Source: Vitreoscilla sp. (GTDB lineage: Bacteria > Pseudomonadota > Gammaproteobacteria > Burkholderiales > Burkholderiaceae_C). Taken from it: a DNA stretch of 64,000 nucleotides. This document shows, in pieces, positions 1 to 8,141 of the stretch (position 1 is its first letter; every line of letters begins with the position of its first letter). The DNA lies in contig JADMKA010000045.1 in the NCBI GenBank assembly GCA_018780145.1, forward strand, positions 31,572-95,571. The letters are read 5' to 3'. The position numbers and the translations under genes are program-made. The notes beneath the pieces were generated by a model. That model saw only the letters and a program-made list of their open reading frames with translations. It was not told the DNA's origin and searched no databases.

Positions 1-831
1 GTCGTGGCCACGGTGCCCGTGGGTCGCTCGCCGGCAGGCGTGGTGGCCGTCAGCCGCACCGGCCGCGTCTTCGTCAGCAACCCGGACAGCAAGACGATCT
101 CCGTGATCGACATGCGGCAGCAGAAGCTGGTGGACACCTGGCCAGCCGGTTCCGGCCCGGTGGGTATCGACGCGTCGCCCGACGGCCGGCACCTCTACGT
201 GGCCGACTGGTACCGCCACCGGCTGATGGTGCTCGACACCGAACGGCGCGGCGCCGAGCCGGTGGAGATCGCGGTCGGCCAGGCACCGGCAGGCGTTGCG
301 GTGGCGAGCGATGGCCGCAGCGTGTTCGTGGCGGAGCGTGACGACGACAGTGTCGCCCTGGTGGATGTGCCCGAGCGCCGCGTGAAGGCACGCGTCAAGG
401 TCGGCTCGCATCCGTTCGCACTGCTGCTGGACGAGCCCCACCAGCGCCTCTTCGCGCTCAACGTGCAGAGTGACAGCGTCTCGGTGGTCGACACCCGCTC
501 GATGACTGTCGTGGTCACCATCCCGGTCGGACGCGCGCCCTACGGTGCCGCGCTGACCCAGGACGGCACGCTCCTCTACGTCACCAACCAGCACGCTGAC
601 AGTGTCAGCGTGATCGACGCCAGGACCTTGACGGTCCAGCGCACGCTGAGCGGCTTCGGCTACCCCGAAGGCGTCGCCTCCCATGGCGATCGGGTCTATG
701 TCGTGAACTGGATGGACGACGACGTGAGCGTGCTCGACGCGGCCACCGGGCGCAGCCTGCGGCGCATCGCCACCGGCGTGAACAGCCGCGGCTTCGGCGC
801 CTTCATCGGCGCCCCACCGGCCCTCCCCTGA
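1..831 (+). CDS. YVTN-family beta-propeller protein of a PQQ-dehydrogenase locus (5' truncated)
   Basis: The frame is open from the first base, so the true start lies before the window. The protein is built of repeated blade motifs of about 40 residues, such as LYVADW, VFVAER, LYVTNQ and VYVVNW, each followed by a VSVVD or VALVD strand, which is the YVTN/NHL-like seven-bladed propeller pattern. Proteins of this kind are encoded beside PQQ-dependent alcohol dehydrogenases and are thought to be periplasmic accessory factors. Their biochemical role is not established. The MxaD-like, SoxYZ-like and pqq genes that follow support that setting. The missing N-terminus probably carries the signal peptide. 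Confidence 0.8.
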   Translation, partial: VVATVPVGRSPAGVVAVSRTGRVFVSNPDSKTISVIDMRQQKLVDTWPAGSGPVGIDASPDGRHLYVADWYRHRLMVLDTERRGAEPVEIAVGQAPAGVAVASDGRSVFVAERDDDSVALVDVPERRVKARVKVGSHPFALLLDEPHQRLFALNVQSDSVSVVDTRSMTVVVTIPVGRAPYGAALTQDGTLLYVTNQHADSVSVIDARTLTVQRTLSGFGYPEGVASHGDRVYVVNWMDDDVSVLDAATGRSLRRIATGVNSRGFGAFIGAPPALP

Positions 832-864
832 ACCTCGAAACCCCATTGGAGAAGGAACCCCACG

Positions 865-1398
865 ATGAACACCATGCAACGCCGCCACCTGCTGGCCTTT
901 GCCGTGCTGGCCAGCCTGGCCGGTGCCAGCGCTGCGCACGGGCCGACACGCCAGAAGGTGGTCGAGCAGGTGACCATCGCCGCACCGGCCGACAAGGTGT
1001 GGGGCTTGATTCGCAACTTCGACGCGCTGAAGGACTGGCATCCGGCCGTCGAGGCCAGCGCAGCCGACAAAGGCAATGAAGAAGGCTCGGTCCGCCAGCT
1101 CAAGCTGAAAGGCGGCGGCGCGATGACCGAGGCACTGGAGAGCCACGACGCGGCGCGCATGAAGTACAGCTACCGCGCCAAGGACGGCGGTGCGCTGCCG
1201 GTGACCAACTACACCTCGACCCTCAGCGTGCGCAGCGAGGGGGCCGGCGCCATCGTCGAATGGCGTGGCGCGTTCTACCGCGGCCACCCGAACAACGACC
1301 CGCCGCCCGACCAGAACGACGAGGCGGCTGTCGCGGCGATCACCGGTGTCTACCGCGCCGGCCTGGCCAACCTGAAGTTGCTCGCGGAGCGCCGCTAG
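865..1398 (+). CDS. MxaD-like SRPBCC (START/polyketide-cyclase fold) periplasmic protein
   Basis: This 177-residue protein has a signal peptide at about residues 1-24, with an RRHLL basic start, hydrophobic core and small residues before AAHG. A single SRPBCC domain follows, with the typical opening VEQVTIAAPADKVWGLI, then DWHPAVE and a C-terminal helix. MxaD-type members of this fold sit in methanol dehydrogenase clusters and influence electron transfer from the dehydrogenase to its cytochrome. That is family knowledge, not shown here. A purine-rich ribosome binding site (GGAGAAGGA, 848-856) precedes the ATG. It lies between the beta-propeller gene and the metallohydrolase-like gene, on the same strand, consistent with one transcription unit. 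Confidence 0.75.
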   Translation: MNTMQRRHLLAFAVLASLAGASAAHGPTRQKVVEQVTIAAPADKVWGLIRNFDALKDWHPAVEASAADKGNEEGSVRQLKLKGGGAMTEALESHDAARMKYSYRAKDGGALPVTNYTSTLSVRSEGAGAIVEWRGAFYRGHPNNDPPPDQNDEAAVAAITGVYRAGLANLKLLAERR

Positions 1399-1419
1399 CG
1401 CCTCGACGTGAGGGGCTTC

Positions 1420-2412
1420 GTGAAACGCCGTCTGCTGCTCGGCGCGGGTGTGCTGACCCCTTGGCTGGCCGGCTGCGCACTGTTGCCGGAGCCGCGCCCC
1501 GGCCGGCCGCTGGAAATCGGGCCGGGCGTCTACATGGTGCCCGGCACCGGTGGCGTGGCCGACGAACACAACCAGGGACGCATCGGCAACTCGGGCTTCA
1601 TCGTCGGCGACTCCGGGGTCGTCGCCATCGACACCGGCACCTCACACGCCCATGGCATGGCGCTGCTGCAGCGGATCCGCGAGGTGACGGACCAGCCGGT
1701 CAAGCTGGCGCTGGTGACCCACACCCGGCCCGAGTTCCTGTTCGGCGGCACCGCGTTTCGCAGCCAGGGCATCCCGATCCGCATGCACGCGCGAACCGCC
1801 GGGCTGATGGCCTCGCGTTGCGAAGGCTGCCTGAAGCGTCTGCGCGAGACCCTCGGCGAGGCCGCGATGCAGGGCACGGCGGTCTACAAGCCCGACCAGG
1901 TGGTCGACGCCACCGAGTGGCTCCAGCTGATCGGCCGGCCGGTGCAGGTGCTGCATTTCGGCCACTCCAGCGGGCCCGGTGACGTCGCCGTGTTCGAGCC
2001 ACGCAGCGGCGTGCTGTTTGCCGGCGGGTTGATCGACGTCGGCCGCGTCCCCGACATCGAAGACAGCGATCTCGATGGGTGGCGCCGGGCCCTGCGTGCC
2101 ATGCACGGCTTGCGGGTTGCCACCGTGGTACCCGGGCACGGCCCCAGCGCATCATGGGCCAGCGCGGCAGGCGGTGTCGAGCGCTACCTCGATCGGCTCG
2201 AGGCCCGCGTGAAAGCGCACCTGCGGGCCGGCGGTTCGCTTCTCGACGTGGCCGAACAGTGCGACCTGCCCGAGTTCGAGAGCTGGGACCAGTACAACAC
2301 CATCCACCGGCGCAATGCCTCCATCGCCTTTCTGCGGTTCGAGCGCCAGCAGATGTTCAATCAGCCCACCGGAGCCCACGACCATGCGACGCCACCTGCT
2401 CAGCCGGCGTGA
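1420..2412 (+). CDS. Metallo-beta-lactamase-fold lipoprotein of the quinoprotein relay type, degenerate metal motif
   Basis: The 330-residue protein has an MBL fold and a lipobox (LAGC, Cys19), so it is probably a periplasmic or outer-membrane lipoprotein. I chose the GTG at 1420 because AGGGG at 1411-1414 gives good spacing; an in-frame GTG at 1408 is possible. Related proteins encoded next to PQQ dehydrogenases and SoxYZ-like carriers are called quinoprotein relay zinc metallohydrolases. Here the first metal motif, normally HxHxDH, reads HTRPEF, so only the first His is kept, while later histidines (FGHSSGPGD and PGHGP) remain. It may bind one metal or act as a scaffold. Its end overlaps the SoxYZ-like gene by 29 bases. 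Confidence 0.72.
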   Translation: MKRRLLLGAGVLTPWLAGCALLPEPRPGRPLEIGPGVYMVPGTGGVADEHNQGRIGNSGFIVGDSGVVAIDTGTSHAHGMALLQRIREVTDQPVKLALVTHTRPEFLFGGTAFRSQGIPIRMHARTAGLMASRCEGCLKRLRETLGEAAMQGTAVYKPDQVVDATEWLQLIGRPVQVLHFGHSSGPGDVAVFEPRSGVLFAGGLIDVGRVPDIEDSDLDGWRRALRAMHGLRVATVVPGHGPSASWASAAGGVERYLDRLEARVKAHLRAGGSLLDVAEQCDLPEFESWDQYNTIHRRNASIAFLRFERQQMFNQPTGAHDHATPPAQPA

Positions 2413-3241
2413 CACCTTGCACAGCCTGGTCGTGCTCTCGGGCACACCGAGTGCGGCCGCCCTGGCGCTGGCCGCATCGCCGTCCACGGCGCGGTCTGCC
2501 GTAGGCGGCTTGCCGTCGGCGACCCACGACGCCAGCTCGCCCGAGTGGGAGCGCCTGCGCGAGCGCCTGTTCCCAGGGCAGCGGCTGATCGCGGGCCAGG
2601 AGGTGATCCAGCTCATCGTCCCGCTGCGCGCGGCCTATGGCGCGTCGGTGCCCGTGAAGGTGGTGACCAAGCTGCCGCAACAGCCGCAGCTGTACCTGCG
2701 CAAGCTGCATGTCGTGGTCGACAAGAACCCGTCGCCCGTGGCGGCCGTGCTCGACCTGACCACCGAAATCGGCCAGGCCGACTTCGAAACCCGCCTGAGG
2801 GTGGACGAGTACAGCCACGTGCGCGTCGTCGGCGAGCTGTCCAACGGCGAGCTGCACACCGATTCCCGCTATGTCAAGACATCGGGCGGGTGCTCTGCGC
2901 CGCCCAACCGCGACTCGCCGCACCTGATCGGCAAGACCCTGCTGCGGGTGGCCGGCGACGTGAAGCTGGGCCAGTTGACGACGGCCGATGTGACCGTGCT
3001 GCACCCGAACGACACCGGCTTCGAGCTGAACCAGGTGACGGTGATGTACATCCCGCCCCACTTCGTCCGCACGATCAAGGTGAGCTACGACGGGCGCCGG
3101 CTGTTCGATGCCGAACTCGACTTTTCGGTCAGCGAGAACCCGACCCTGCGCTTCAACTTCGTGCCGCGCGGCCACGGCGAATTGCGCGCGGAGGTGACCG
3201 ACTCGAAAGACGGCCGCTTCGTCGGTACCCTGGCGATCTGA
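2384..3241 (+). CDS. Fused SoxYZ-like carrier protein of a quinoprotein locus
   Basis: This 285-residue exported protein begins MRRHLLSRRDTL with a Tat-like or Sec signal. The first half resembles SoxY, a sulfur-compound carrier with a swinging-arm cysteine, and the second half resembles SoxZ (immunoglobulin-like beta sandwich). The boundary near residue 165 carries TSGGCSAPP, the equivalent of the SoxY C-terminal GGCGG arm, here internal rather than terminal. Fused SoxYZ proteins of this type accompany PQQ dehydrogenases and MBL-fold partners, where the cargo is unknown. The ATG at 2384 has GGAG at 2371-2374; starting further upstream would put the signal peptide in the middle. It is translationally coupled to the preceding gene. 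Confidence 0.75.
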   Translation: MRRHLLSRRDTLHSLVVLSGTPSAAALALAASPSTARSAVGGLPSATHDASSPEWERLRERLFPGQRLIAGQEVIQLIVPLRAAYGASVPVKVVTKLPQQPQLYLRKLHVVVDKNPSPVAAVLDLTTEIGQADFETRLRVDEYSHVRVVGELSNGELHTDSRYVKTSGGCSAPPNRDSPHLIGKTLLRVAGDVKLGQLTTADVTVLHPNDTGFELNQVTVMYIPPHFVRTIKVSYDGRRLFDAELDFSVSENPTLRFNFVPRGHGELRAEVTDSKDGRFVGTLAI

Positions 3242-3246
3242 CCGTC

Positions 3247-3774
3247 ATGGGACCACGCGCCCGCATCGCTCTCGCCCTTTGCTGGGCGCTGGTGGTGCCG
3301 GCCGCGGCGGCGGGCATCCCGGCCCGGTATGCGCCGACAGTCGTCATGCCCGCGGGTGTGCCCCAGCGATACGAGTTCGACCTCACCGCGCCGCTGCAGC
3401 GCGCACAGCGCGAGCGCCGGCGCCTGTACGTCTACCTGGGCGCGAGCGATTGCGCCTACTGCCGCAAGTACGAGGCCTTTCTTGAGCGGCATGCCGCCGA
3501 ATTGGTGTCGCACTTTGCCAAGGACTACCTGGTGGTCGATCTGCGCAGCAACCTGTCAATTCAGGCCGAACGCATCTACATCCGAATCGGCGATCGCAGC
3601 CTGCCCTACGCCGAGTTCCAGCGCTCGATCGGCGACGAGCGGGCGCGCCTGCTCGTCTACCCCAGCGTGTGGTTGCTCGACGGCCAGGGCAAGCCGCTGA
3701 TGCAGATGCCTGCCGGCACCGGCACCTTCGAAACCGTGCCGGAGCAGCTGGAAATCCTCAACCTCGTTCAGTGA
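3247..3774 (+). CDS. Exported thioredoxin-like protein
   Basis: The 175-residue protein has an N-terminal signal peptide (RIALALCWALVVPAAAAG) and a thioredoxin-fold domain with a CAYC redox motif in the segment GASDCAYCRKYE. A YPSVWLLD strand with the cis-Pro region follows. It starts five bases after the SoxYZ-like stop codon, so the two are very likely cotranscribed. A reasonable inference is that it reduces or protects the carrier cysteine in the periplasm. Its last 17 bases overlap the 3' end of pqqE on the opposite strand, which leaves no room for an independent terminator between the convergent units. Confidence 0.72.
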   Translation: MGPRARIALALCWALVVPAAAAGIPARYAPTVVMPAGVPQRYEFDLTAPLQRAQRERRRLYVYLGASDCAYCRKYEAFLERHAAELVSHFAKDYLVVDLRSNLSIQAERIYIRIGDRSLPYAEFQRSIGDERARLLVYPSVWLLDGQGKPLMQMPAGTGTFETVPEQLEILNLVQ

Positions 3775-4918
3775 GCGGCGAGTTGATGGCCGACAGGCGG
3801 CGTGACTCGGCCGGGTCGCGGAACACCAGCGGGTGCTCGGTGACGCGTGTCGCCGCCGCACGCTCGGCCTGATCCACGGCCTCGACCACCAGGGCATGGT
3901 GCGGGCTCAGGCGGCAGACCGGGTCGGCCGCTTCGGCATCCTGCGCAATCAGCCAAGCCTGGCAACGGCAACCGCCCAGATCTTCCTCCCGGTGCTCGCA
4001 GCTCGCGCACGGCTGCTTCATCCAGCCGGTGCCCCGGTAGCGGTTGAAGCCCTCGGAATCGAACCAGATCTCGCTTAAGGCCTGTTCGCGAACGTTTGGG
4101 AAGGCCAGGCCCGGCAGCATCTTGGCCGTGTGGCAGGGCAAGGCCGTGCCGTCGGGCGCCACCGTCAGGAACATGCTGCCCCAGCCGTTGACACACTTCT
4201 TCGCCTTGCCCTCGTGGTAGTCCGGCGCCACGAAGAAGATGCGCATGCTGTCACCCAGCTTGGCGCGCCACGCGTCCGTCACCGCCTCGGCGCGAATCAG
4301 CTGTTCGCGGGTCGGCAGCAAGGCGTCGCGATTGACATAGGCCCAGGAGTAGTACTGGGTGTTGGCCAGTTCGATGTACTCGGCGCCGAACTCCGCCGCC
4401 ATGCCGATGATGCGATCGATGTGGTCGATGTTGAGGCGGTGGATCACCACGTTCATCACCATCGGCCAGCCCTGGTCCTTGATGATCTTCGCGACGCGGT
4501 TCTTCAGCTCGAAGGTTTTGGTGTGCGAGAGAAAGTCGTTCATCTCGCGGGTCGAGTCCTGGAACGACAGCTGCACATGGTCGAGCCCGGCGGCCTTCAG
4601 CGCCGCGGCGCGCGACTCGGTGAGCCCGACACCCGAGGTCAGCAGGTTGGTGTAGTAGCCCAGCCGGTGCGCCTCGGCGACGATCAACTCGAGGTCGTCG
4701 CGCAGCAGTGGCTCGCCGCCCGACAGGCCGCACTGCACCGCGCCGAGCTCACGGCCCTGGCGCAGCACACGCAGCCAGTCGTCGGTGGACAACTCGTCGC
4801 TCTGCTGCGCGAAATCGACCGGGTTGAAGCAGAAGACGCAGTGCAACGGGCAGCGGTAGGTCAGCTCGGCCAGCAGCCACAGCGGCGGGCCTGGTTTCGC
4901 GTTCGTGGACTCGCTCAT
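3758..4918 (-). CDS. pqqE: PqqE, radical SAM/SPASM enzyme of PQQ biosynthesis
   Basis: PqqE cross-links the Glu and Tyr side chains of the PqqA peptide, the first committed step of PQQ formation. The 386-residue sequence has the radical SAM cluster motif C23-P-L-H-C27-V-F-C30, the GGEPLL segment, and a C-terminal SPASM region with cysteines in CVNGWG, PCHTAK, PCASCEHR and GGCRCQ that bind auxiliary Fe-S clusters. Length and motif spacing are normal for the family. It is the last gene of pqqABCDE and starts one base after the pqqD stop codon. PqqD delivers PqqA to this enzyme. Confidence 0.97.
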   Translation of the reverse strand: MSESTNAKPGPPLWLLAELTYRCPLHCVFCFNPVDFAQQSDELSTDDWLRVLRQGRELGAVQCGLSGGEPLLRDDLELIVAEAHRLGYYTNLLTSGVGLTESRAAALKAAGLDHVQLSFQDSTREMNDFLSHTKTFELKNRVAKIIKDQGWPMVMNVVIHRLNIDHIDRIIGMAAEFGAEYIELANTQYYSWAYVNRDALLPTREQLIRAEAVTDAWRAKLGDSMRIFFVAPDYHEGKAKKCVNGWGSMFLTVAPDGTALPCHTAKMLPGLAFPNVREQALSEIWFDSEGFNRYRGTGWMKQPCASCEHREEDLGGCRCQAWLIAQDAEAADPVCRLSPHHALVVEAVDQAERAAATRVTEHPLVFRDPAESRRLSAINSPLTERG

Positions 4919-4919
4919 G

Positions 4920-5195
4920 TCAGTCCCACGCCAGCCACTTTTGCTTGCCGGCCATTTCGACGAAAGCCAGCACGTCCGATTGCAGGCCTTGTGCGCCGAA
5001 AGTCTGCTCGAGGTCCAGCACGATCGCCGCCACGTCGCGCTGGCCGTCGCAGCGCTTCATGATCTCGCCGGCGCTGCCGTTCAGCTTGACCATGCCTTCG
5101 GGGTAGAGCAGCACGTGGCAGTCCTGCACCGGCTCCCATTGCAGGCGAAAGCCGGGGCCGACGCGCGGTTGGCTGGCGGTGGAAAGTTCGGTCAT
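4920..5195 (-). CDS. pqqD: PqqD, PqqA peptide chaperone
   Basis: PqqD is a small RiPP recognition element that binds the PqqA precursor and presents it to PqqE. The 91-residue protein shows the family features: [12 protein letters not shown] near the start, then a winged-helix region with [17 protein letters not shown] and a C-terminal [11 protein letters not shown]. The start codon overlaps the pqqC stop by four bases (ATGA), and the pqqE start follows one base after its own stop, so pqqCDE are translationally coupled. Confidence 0.95.
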   Translation of the reverse strand: MTELSTASQPRVGPGFRLQWEPVQDCHVLLYPEGMVKLNGSAGEIMKRCDGQRDVAAIVLDLEQTFGAQGLQSDVLAFVEMAGKQKWLAWD

Positions 5196-5908
5196 GCGTT
5201 CACGCCGTACTTCAGTGCCATGGCATCGTTCATCACCCACAGGATGTCGAGCTTGAACTGCAGCACCTCCAGCGCCCGTTCCTGCAGCGGCCGGGTGTTG
5301 AAGTGATCCAGCGTGACGCCCAGGCCCTGCTCCACGTCGCGCCGCGCCTGGCTGACGCGGTTGCGGAAGTAGGCCAGGCCCTCGGGATCGATCCATCCGT
5401 AGTGCTCGGGCCAGGTGGCCAGGCGCTGCTTGTGGATCTCGGGCGCGAACAGCTCGGTCAGCGACGAACACACCGCCTCCTGCCACGGTGCCCGCCGCGC
5501 GAAGTTGACGTAGGCGTCGACGGCGAAGCGAAGCGCCGGCAGCACGTGGCGCTGATCCAGCACCTCCTCTCGCGTCAGGCCCACGGCCTGCGCCAGGCGC
5601 AGCCAGGCCTCGATCCCGCCTTCGTCCTTCACACCACCGATCTCGAAGCCGTCGTGGTCGAGGATGCGCTGCACCCAGCCGCGCCGAACCTCGCGGTCGG
5701 GGCAGTTGGACATCACCGCAGCGTCTTTCACCGGAATCGCGATCTGGTAGTAGAAGCGGTTCGCCACCCAGCCACGGATCTGCTCGGGGCTCGCGCGCCC
5801 GGCGTTGAGCATCACGTTGAACGGATGGTGGATGTGATAGGAGCGGCCGCGCTCGCGCAGCCTGGCCTCGAATTCAACACGGTTCCACGCGGTGGTGTCG
5901 GCTGTCAT
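5192..5908 (-). CDS. pqqC: PqqC, pyrroloquinoline-quinone synthase
   Basis: PqqC performs the last oxidation and ring closure that gives PQQ, a cofactor-free oxidase reaction. The 238-residue protein is full length for the TenA/PqqC-like all-helical fold and contains the conserved YHIHHPFN near residue 24, [14 protein letters not shown] and ILDHDG segments, with histidines and tyrosines that line the family active site. It lies four bases downstream of pqqB and overlaps pqqD by four bases. No unusual substitutions are apparent. Confidence 0.96.
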   Translation of the reverse strand: MTADTTAWNRVEFEARLRERGRSYHIHHPFNVMLNAGRASPEQIRGWVANRFYYQIAIPVKDAAVMSNCPDREVRRGWVQRILDHDGFEIGGVKDEGGIEAWLRLAQAVGLTREEVLDQRHVLPALRFAVDAYVNFARRAPWQEAVCSSLTELFAPEIHKQRLATWPEHYGWIDPEGLAYFRNRVSQARRDVEQGLGVTLDHFNTRPLQERALEVLQFKLDILWVMNDAMALKYGVNA

Positions 5909-5912
5909 GGGG

Positions 5913-6833
5913 TCAGAGCTCGATGGTCATGCGGTCCTCGCAGACCTCGATGCGGTGCTGCGCCAGCAGCGCCCGCTCGTTGGAGTCTTCGTCGAGGATC
6001 GGGTTGGTGTTGTTGATGTGTATGAGCAGCCGGCGCGAGCGCGCCGGCAGCCGGTCCAGCCACTCGATCATGCCGCCCGGGCCGGATTGCGGCAGGTGGC
6101 CGATCGAGCGCGCCGTCTTGCTGCTCAGGCCCAGCCGGATCATCTCGTCGTCGGTCCAGAAGGTGCCGTCGACCAGCACCGCGTCGGCGCCCGACATCAC
6201 GTCGAACAGCGCCGGCGTGATCTCGCCCAGGCCCGGCGCGTAGAAGGCGCTGCGCCCGCTGTGGCTGTCGGTGATCAGCATGCCGATGTTGTCGCCAGGC
6301 ACGGGTGCCTCGCGGTGCGGCGAATACGGTGCCGCCTTGCTGGACAACGGGAAGGCGCGAAAGTGCAGGCCGGGCACGCCCGGCACAGCGAACGATGCAC
6401 CGTCGAGGGCGATGCGTTGACGCTGCACGCCACAGAAATGGCCGAGCACGCGCAGCACCGGGTTGCCCTCGGTCAGATCCTCGGCGACCGGGTCGGTGCA
6501 CCAGATCGGCAGGGGCGTGCTGCGCTCGCGCAGCATGAACAGCCCCGTGGCGTGGTCGATCTGGCCGTCCATCAGCACGACGCCGGCAACAGCCGTATCG
6601 CGCACCGCCCGGGCCGGTTGAAGCGCCGGGTGGTTGCGGATCTGCTCCAGGATGTCGGGAGAAGCGTTGAACAGCACGCCATCGGCGCCCTCGTCGCCAC
6701 GGACGAAGATGGACGACTGGGTACGCGGCCGAGCCCGCAAGGTGCCACTGCGCACGCCGCTGCAGTTGCGGCAGTTGCAGTTCCACTGCGGAAAGCCGCC
6801 GCCTGCGGACGAACCTAGAACCGTGATGCGCAT
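5913..6833 (-). CDS. pqqB: PqqB, metallo-beta-lactamase-fold PQQ biosynthesis protein
   Basis: PqqB is an iron-dependent hydroxylase-like MBL-fold protein acting on the processed Glu-Tyr dipeptide. The 306-residue protein begins [19 protein letters not shown] and includes CNCRNCSG cysteines and the MBL-type motif DGQIDHATG with downstream histidines. These are typical of PqqB, which deviates from the classical HxHxDH. It is separated from pqqA by 63 bases containing a strong hairpin at 6848-6878, so its expression is probably lower than that of pqqA. Confidence 0.96.
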   Translation of the reverse strand: MRITVLGSSAGGGFPQWNCNCRNCSGVRSGTLRARPRTQSSIFVRGDEGADGVLFNASPDILEQIRNHPALQPARAVRDTAVAGVVLMDGQIDHATGLFMLRERSTPLPIWCTDPVAEDLTEGNPVLRVLGHFCGVQRQRIALDGASFAVPGVPGLHFRAFPLSSKAAPYSPHREAPVPGDNIGMLITDSHSGRSAFYAPGLGEITPALFDVMSGADAVLVDGTFWTDDEMIRLGLSSKTARSIGHLPQSGPGGMIEWLDRLPARSRRLLIHINNTNPILDEDSNERALLAQHRIEVCEDRMTIEL

Positions 6834-6847
6834 CGTTGTGTCTGAAG

Positions 6848-6878
6848 CACCGCCCCGGGCAAGAACCCCGGGGCGGTG
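6848..6878 (-). promoter_or_regulatory. Hairpin between pqqA and pqqB (attenuator or mRNA processing element)
   Basis: Positions 6848-6859 and 6867-6878 form a perfect 12-bp GC-rich stem with a 7-nt loop. It lies between the pqqA stop codon and the pqqB start on the transcribed minus strand. There is no run of U after the stem, so it is not a classical intrinsic terminator. Hairpins at this place in other pqq operons are thought to keep pqqA transcripts more abundant than the downstream genes, fitting PqqA being consumed as substrate. Confidence 0.7.
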
Positions 6879-6896
6879 ACCAGGACAGGAATCAGC

Positions 6897-6971
6897 TCAG
6901 CGAGCAGCCACGTACATCGTGATTTCGAAGCCGAAGCGGAAGTCGGTCGCGGTCGGGGTTTGCCATTGCAT
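6897..6971 (-). CDS. pqqA: PqqA, precursor peptide of PQQ
   Basis: This 24-residue peptide begins MQWQTPTATDF and ends AAR. It contains the invariant Glu16-Ile-Thr-Met-Tyr20 segment, whose Glu and Tyr are cross-linked by PqqE and become the PQQ skeleton. A strong ribosome binding site, AAGGAGA (complement of 6978-6984), sits six bases before the ATG, as expected for a highly expressed peptide substrate. It heads the pqqABCDE operon, with the promoter expected in 6985-7181. Confidence 0.97.
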   Translation of the reverse strand: MQWQTPTATDFRFGFEITMYVAAR

Positions 6972-7076
6972 AAAAAGTCTCCTTCGGATGGCACAGACAC
7001 CGGACGGCGCCTGCGGGGACATTCAGATCCCGTGACGCATGGTCGCCGCACGGCGGCGCCTGGGCCAGCCCCCGGA

Positions 7077-7107
7077 TCATGATTCGCACCTCATGATTTT
7101 CATGAAA
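7077..7107. repeat. TCATGATT repeats upstream of pqqA
   Basis: In the 210-bp gap between pqqA and the divergent pip gene, TCATGATT occurs at 7077-7084 and 7091-7098, 14 bp apart. The palindrome TTTCATGAAA follows at 7098-7107. The spacing is about one and a half helical turns. The element lies 106-136 bp upstream of the pqqA start codon, where an operator would be expected. The rest of the 6985-7181 gap shows no other feature I can support. Confidence 0.4.
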
Positions 7108-7181
7108 CCGCGCTTGCATGGAACGTCGATTTCACGAGAGGCCGGACCGCCCGCCGGGGCCCAGCCGATACCATCGGCACC

Positions 7182-8141
7182 GTGCCCACCACCACCCTCC
7201 ACCCCGACACGCCGCCGTTTCGCGTCCAACGCCTGCCGGTGGGCGACGGGCATGTCCTGCATGTGCAGGAGCACGGGCGGCCCGAGGGCCTGCCCGCCTT
7301 GGTGCTGCACGGGGGCCCGGGCTCGGGGTGCTCGCCGTTGCAGAGGCGCTTCTTCGACCCGGCGCACTACCGCATCATCTGCGTCGACCAGCGCGGCGCG
7401 GGCTCCAGCCAGCCGCGCGGTGCCATCGACCACAACACGACGGCGCACCTGCTGGGTGACCTGCGTGCGCTGCGCGAGCACCTCGGGATCGAGCGCTGGT
7501 TGGTGGTGGGCGGCTCCTGGGGCGCCACGCTGGCGCTCGCACACGCTGCCGCCGAGCCTCAGGCCGTGGCCGCACTGCTGCTGCGTGCCAGTTTTCTGGC
7601 CCGTGCCGAGGACATGGCCTGGTTTTTCCAGGGTGCAGCGGCCGAGCAGCCACAGGCCTGGGAGCAGTTCGCCGCCTGTGCGCCGGCCCCGAGGCGACAT
7701 GACCTGCTGTCTTTCCTTGCCGACAAATGGGCACTTCCCGACGCAGCCCGGCACCGCAGCCTCGCGCTGGCCTGGGCGCGCTGGGAGCAGGCGCTGGCCG
7801 GTGGATCGCAGGACCTTCCCCCGCCGTGCGATGCCGCCCTCGATGCGCTGGTCGACCGCTACCGTGTGCAGTGCCACTATCTCCGCCACCGCTGTGGGCT
7901 CGATGCCCCGACGCTGCTGGAGCGCTGCGAGGCCGTCCCGCGCGTGCCCACGCTGTTGCTGCATGGGCGCGACGACCGCGTCTGCCGCCCCGAAGGAGCG
8001 CTCGCCCTGCACCACCGCCTGCCGCACAGCGAACTGCGCTGGGTGAACGGGGTGGGACACGACCCGTCGCACCCGGCGATGGTGGCGGCCATGGTCGGCG
8101 CGCTGGACCACTACGCCTTGCACGGCCGCTTCACACCATGA
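7182..8141 (+). CDS. pip: Proline iminopeptidase (alpha/beta hydrolase, family S33)
   Basis: The 319-residue cytoplasmic protein carries the proline iminopeptidase motifs: HGGPGSGC oxyanion loop, CVDQRGAGSS, and the nucleophile elbow GGSWGA with Ser. A late Asp in GRDDR and a His in VGHDPSHP complete the triad. It removes N-terminal proline from peptides. The start is a GTG at 7182; an upstream ATG is not better placed. It overlaps the following sensor kinase start by four bases (ATGA), so the three genes 7182-10113 probably form one unit, although no functional link is evident. Confidence 0.85.
   Translation: MPTTTLHPDTPPFRVQRLPVGDGHVLHVQEHGRPEGLPALVLHGGPGSGCSPLQRRFFDPAHYRIICVDQRGAGSSQPRGAIDHNTTAHLLGDLRALREHLGIERWLVVGGSWGATLALAHAAAEPQAVAALLLRASFLARAEDMAWFFQGAAAEQPQAWEQFAACAPAPRRHDLLSFLADKWALPDAARHRSLALAWARWEQALAGGSQDLPPPCDAALDALVDRYRVQCHYLRHRCGLDAPTLLERCEAVPRVPTLLLHGRDDRVCRPEGALALHHRLPHSELRWVNGVGHDPSHPAMVAAMVGALDHYALHGRFTP

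Noticed and set aside
6848..6878. Intrinsic terminator ending the pqqA transcript
   Set aside because: The stem is strong, but the transcribed strand has no U run after it, and pqqB lacks its own evident promoter, so attenuation or processing is more likely.
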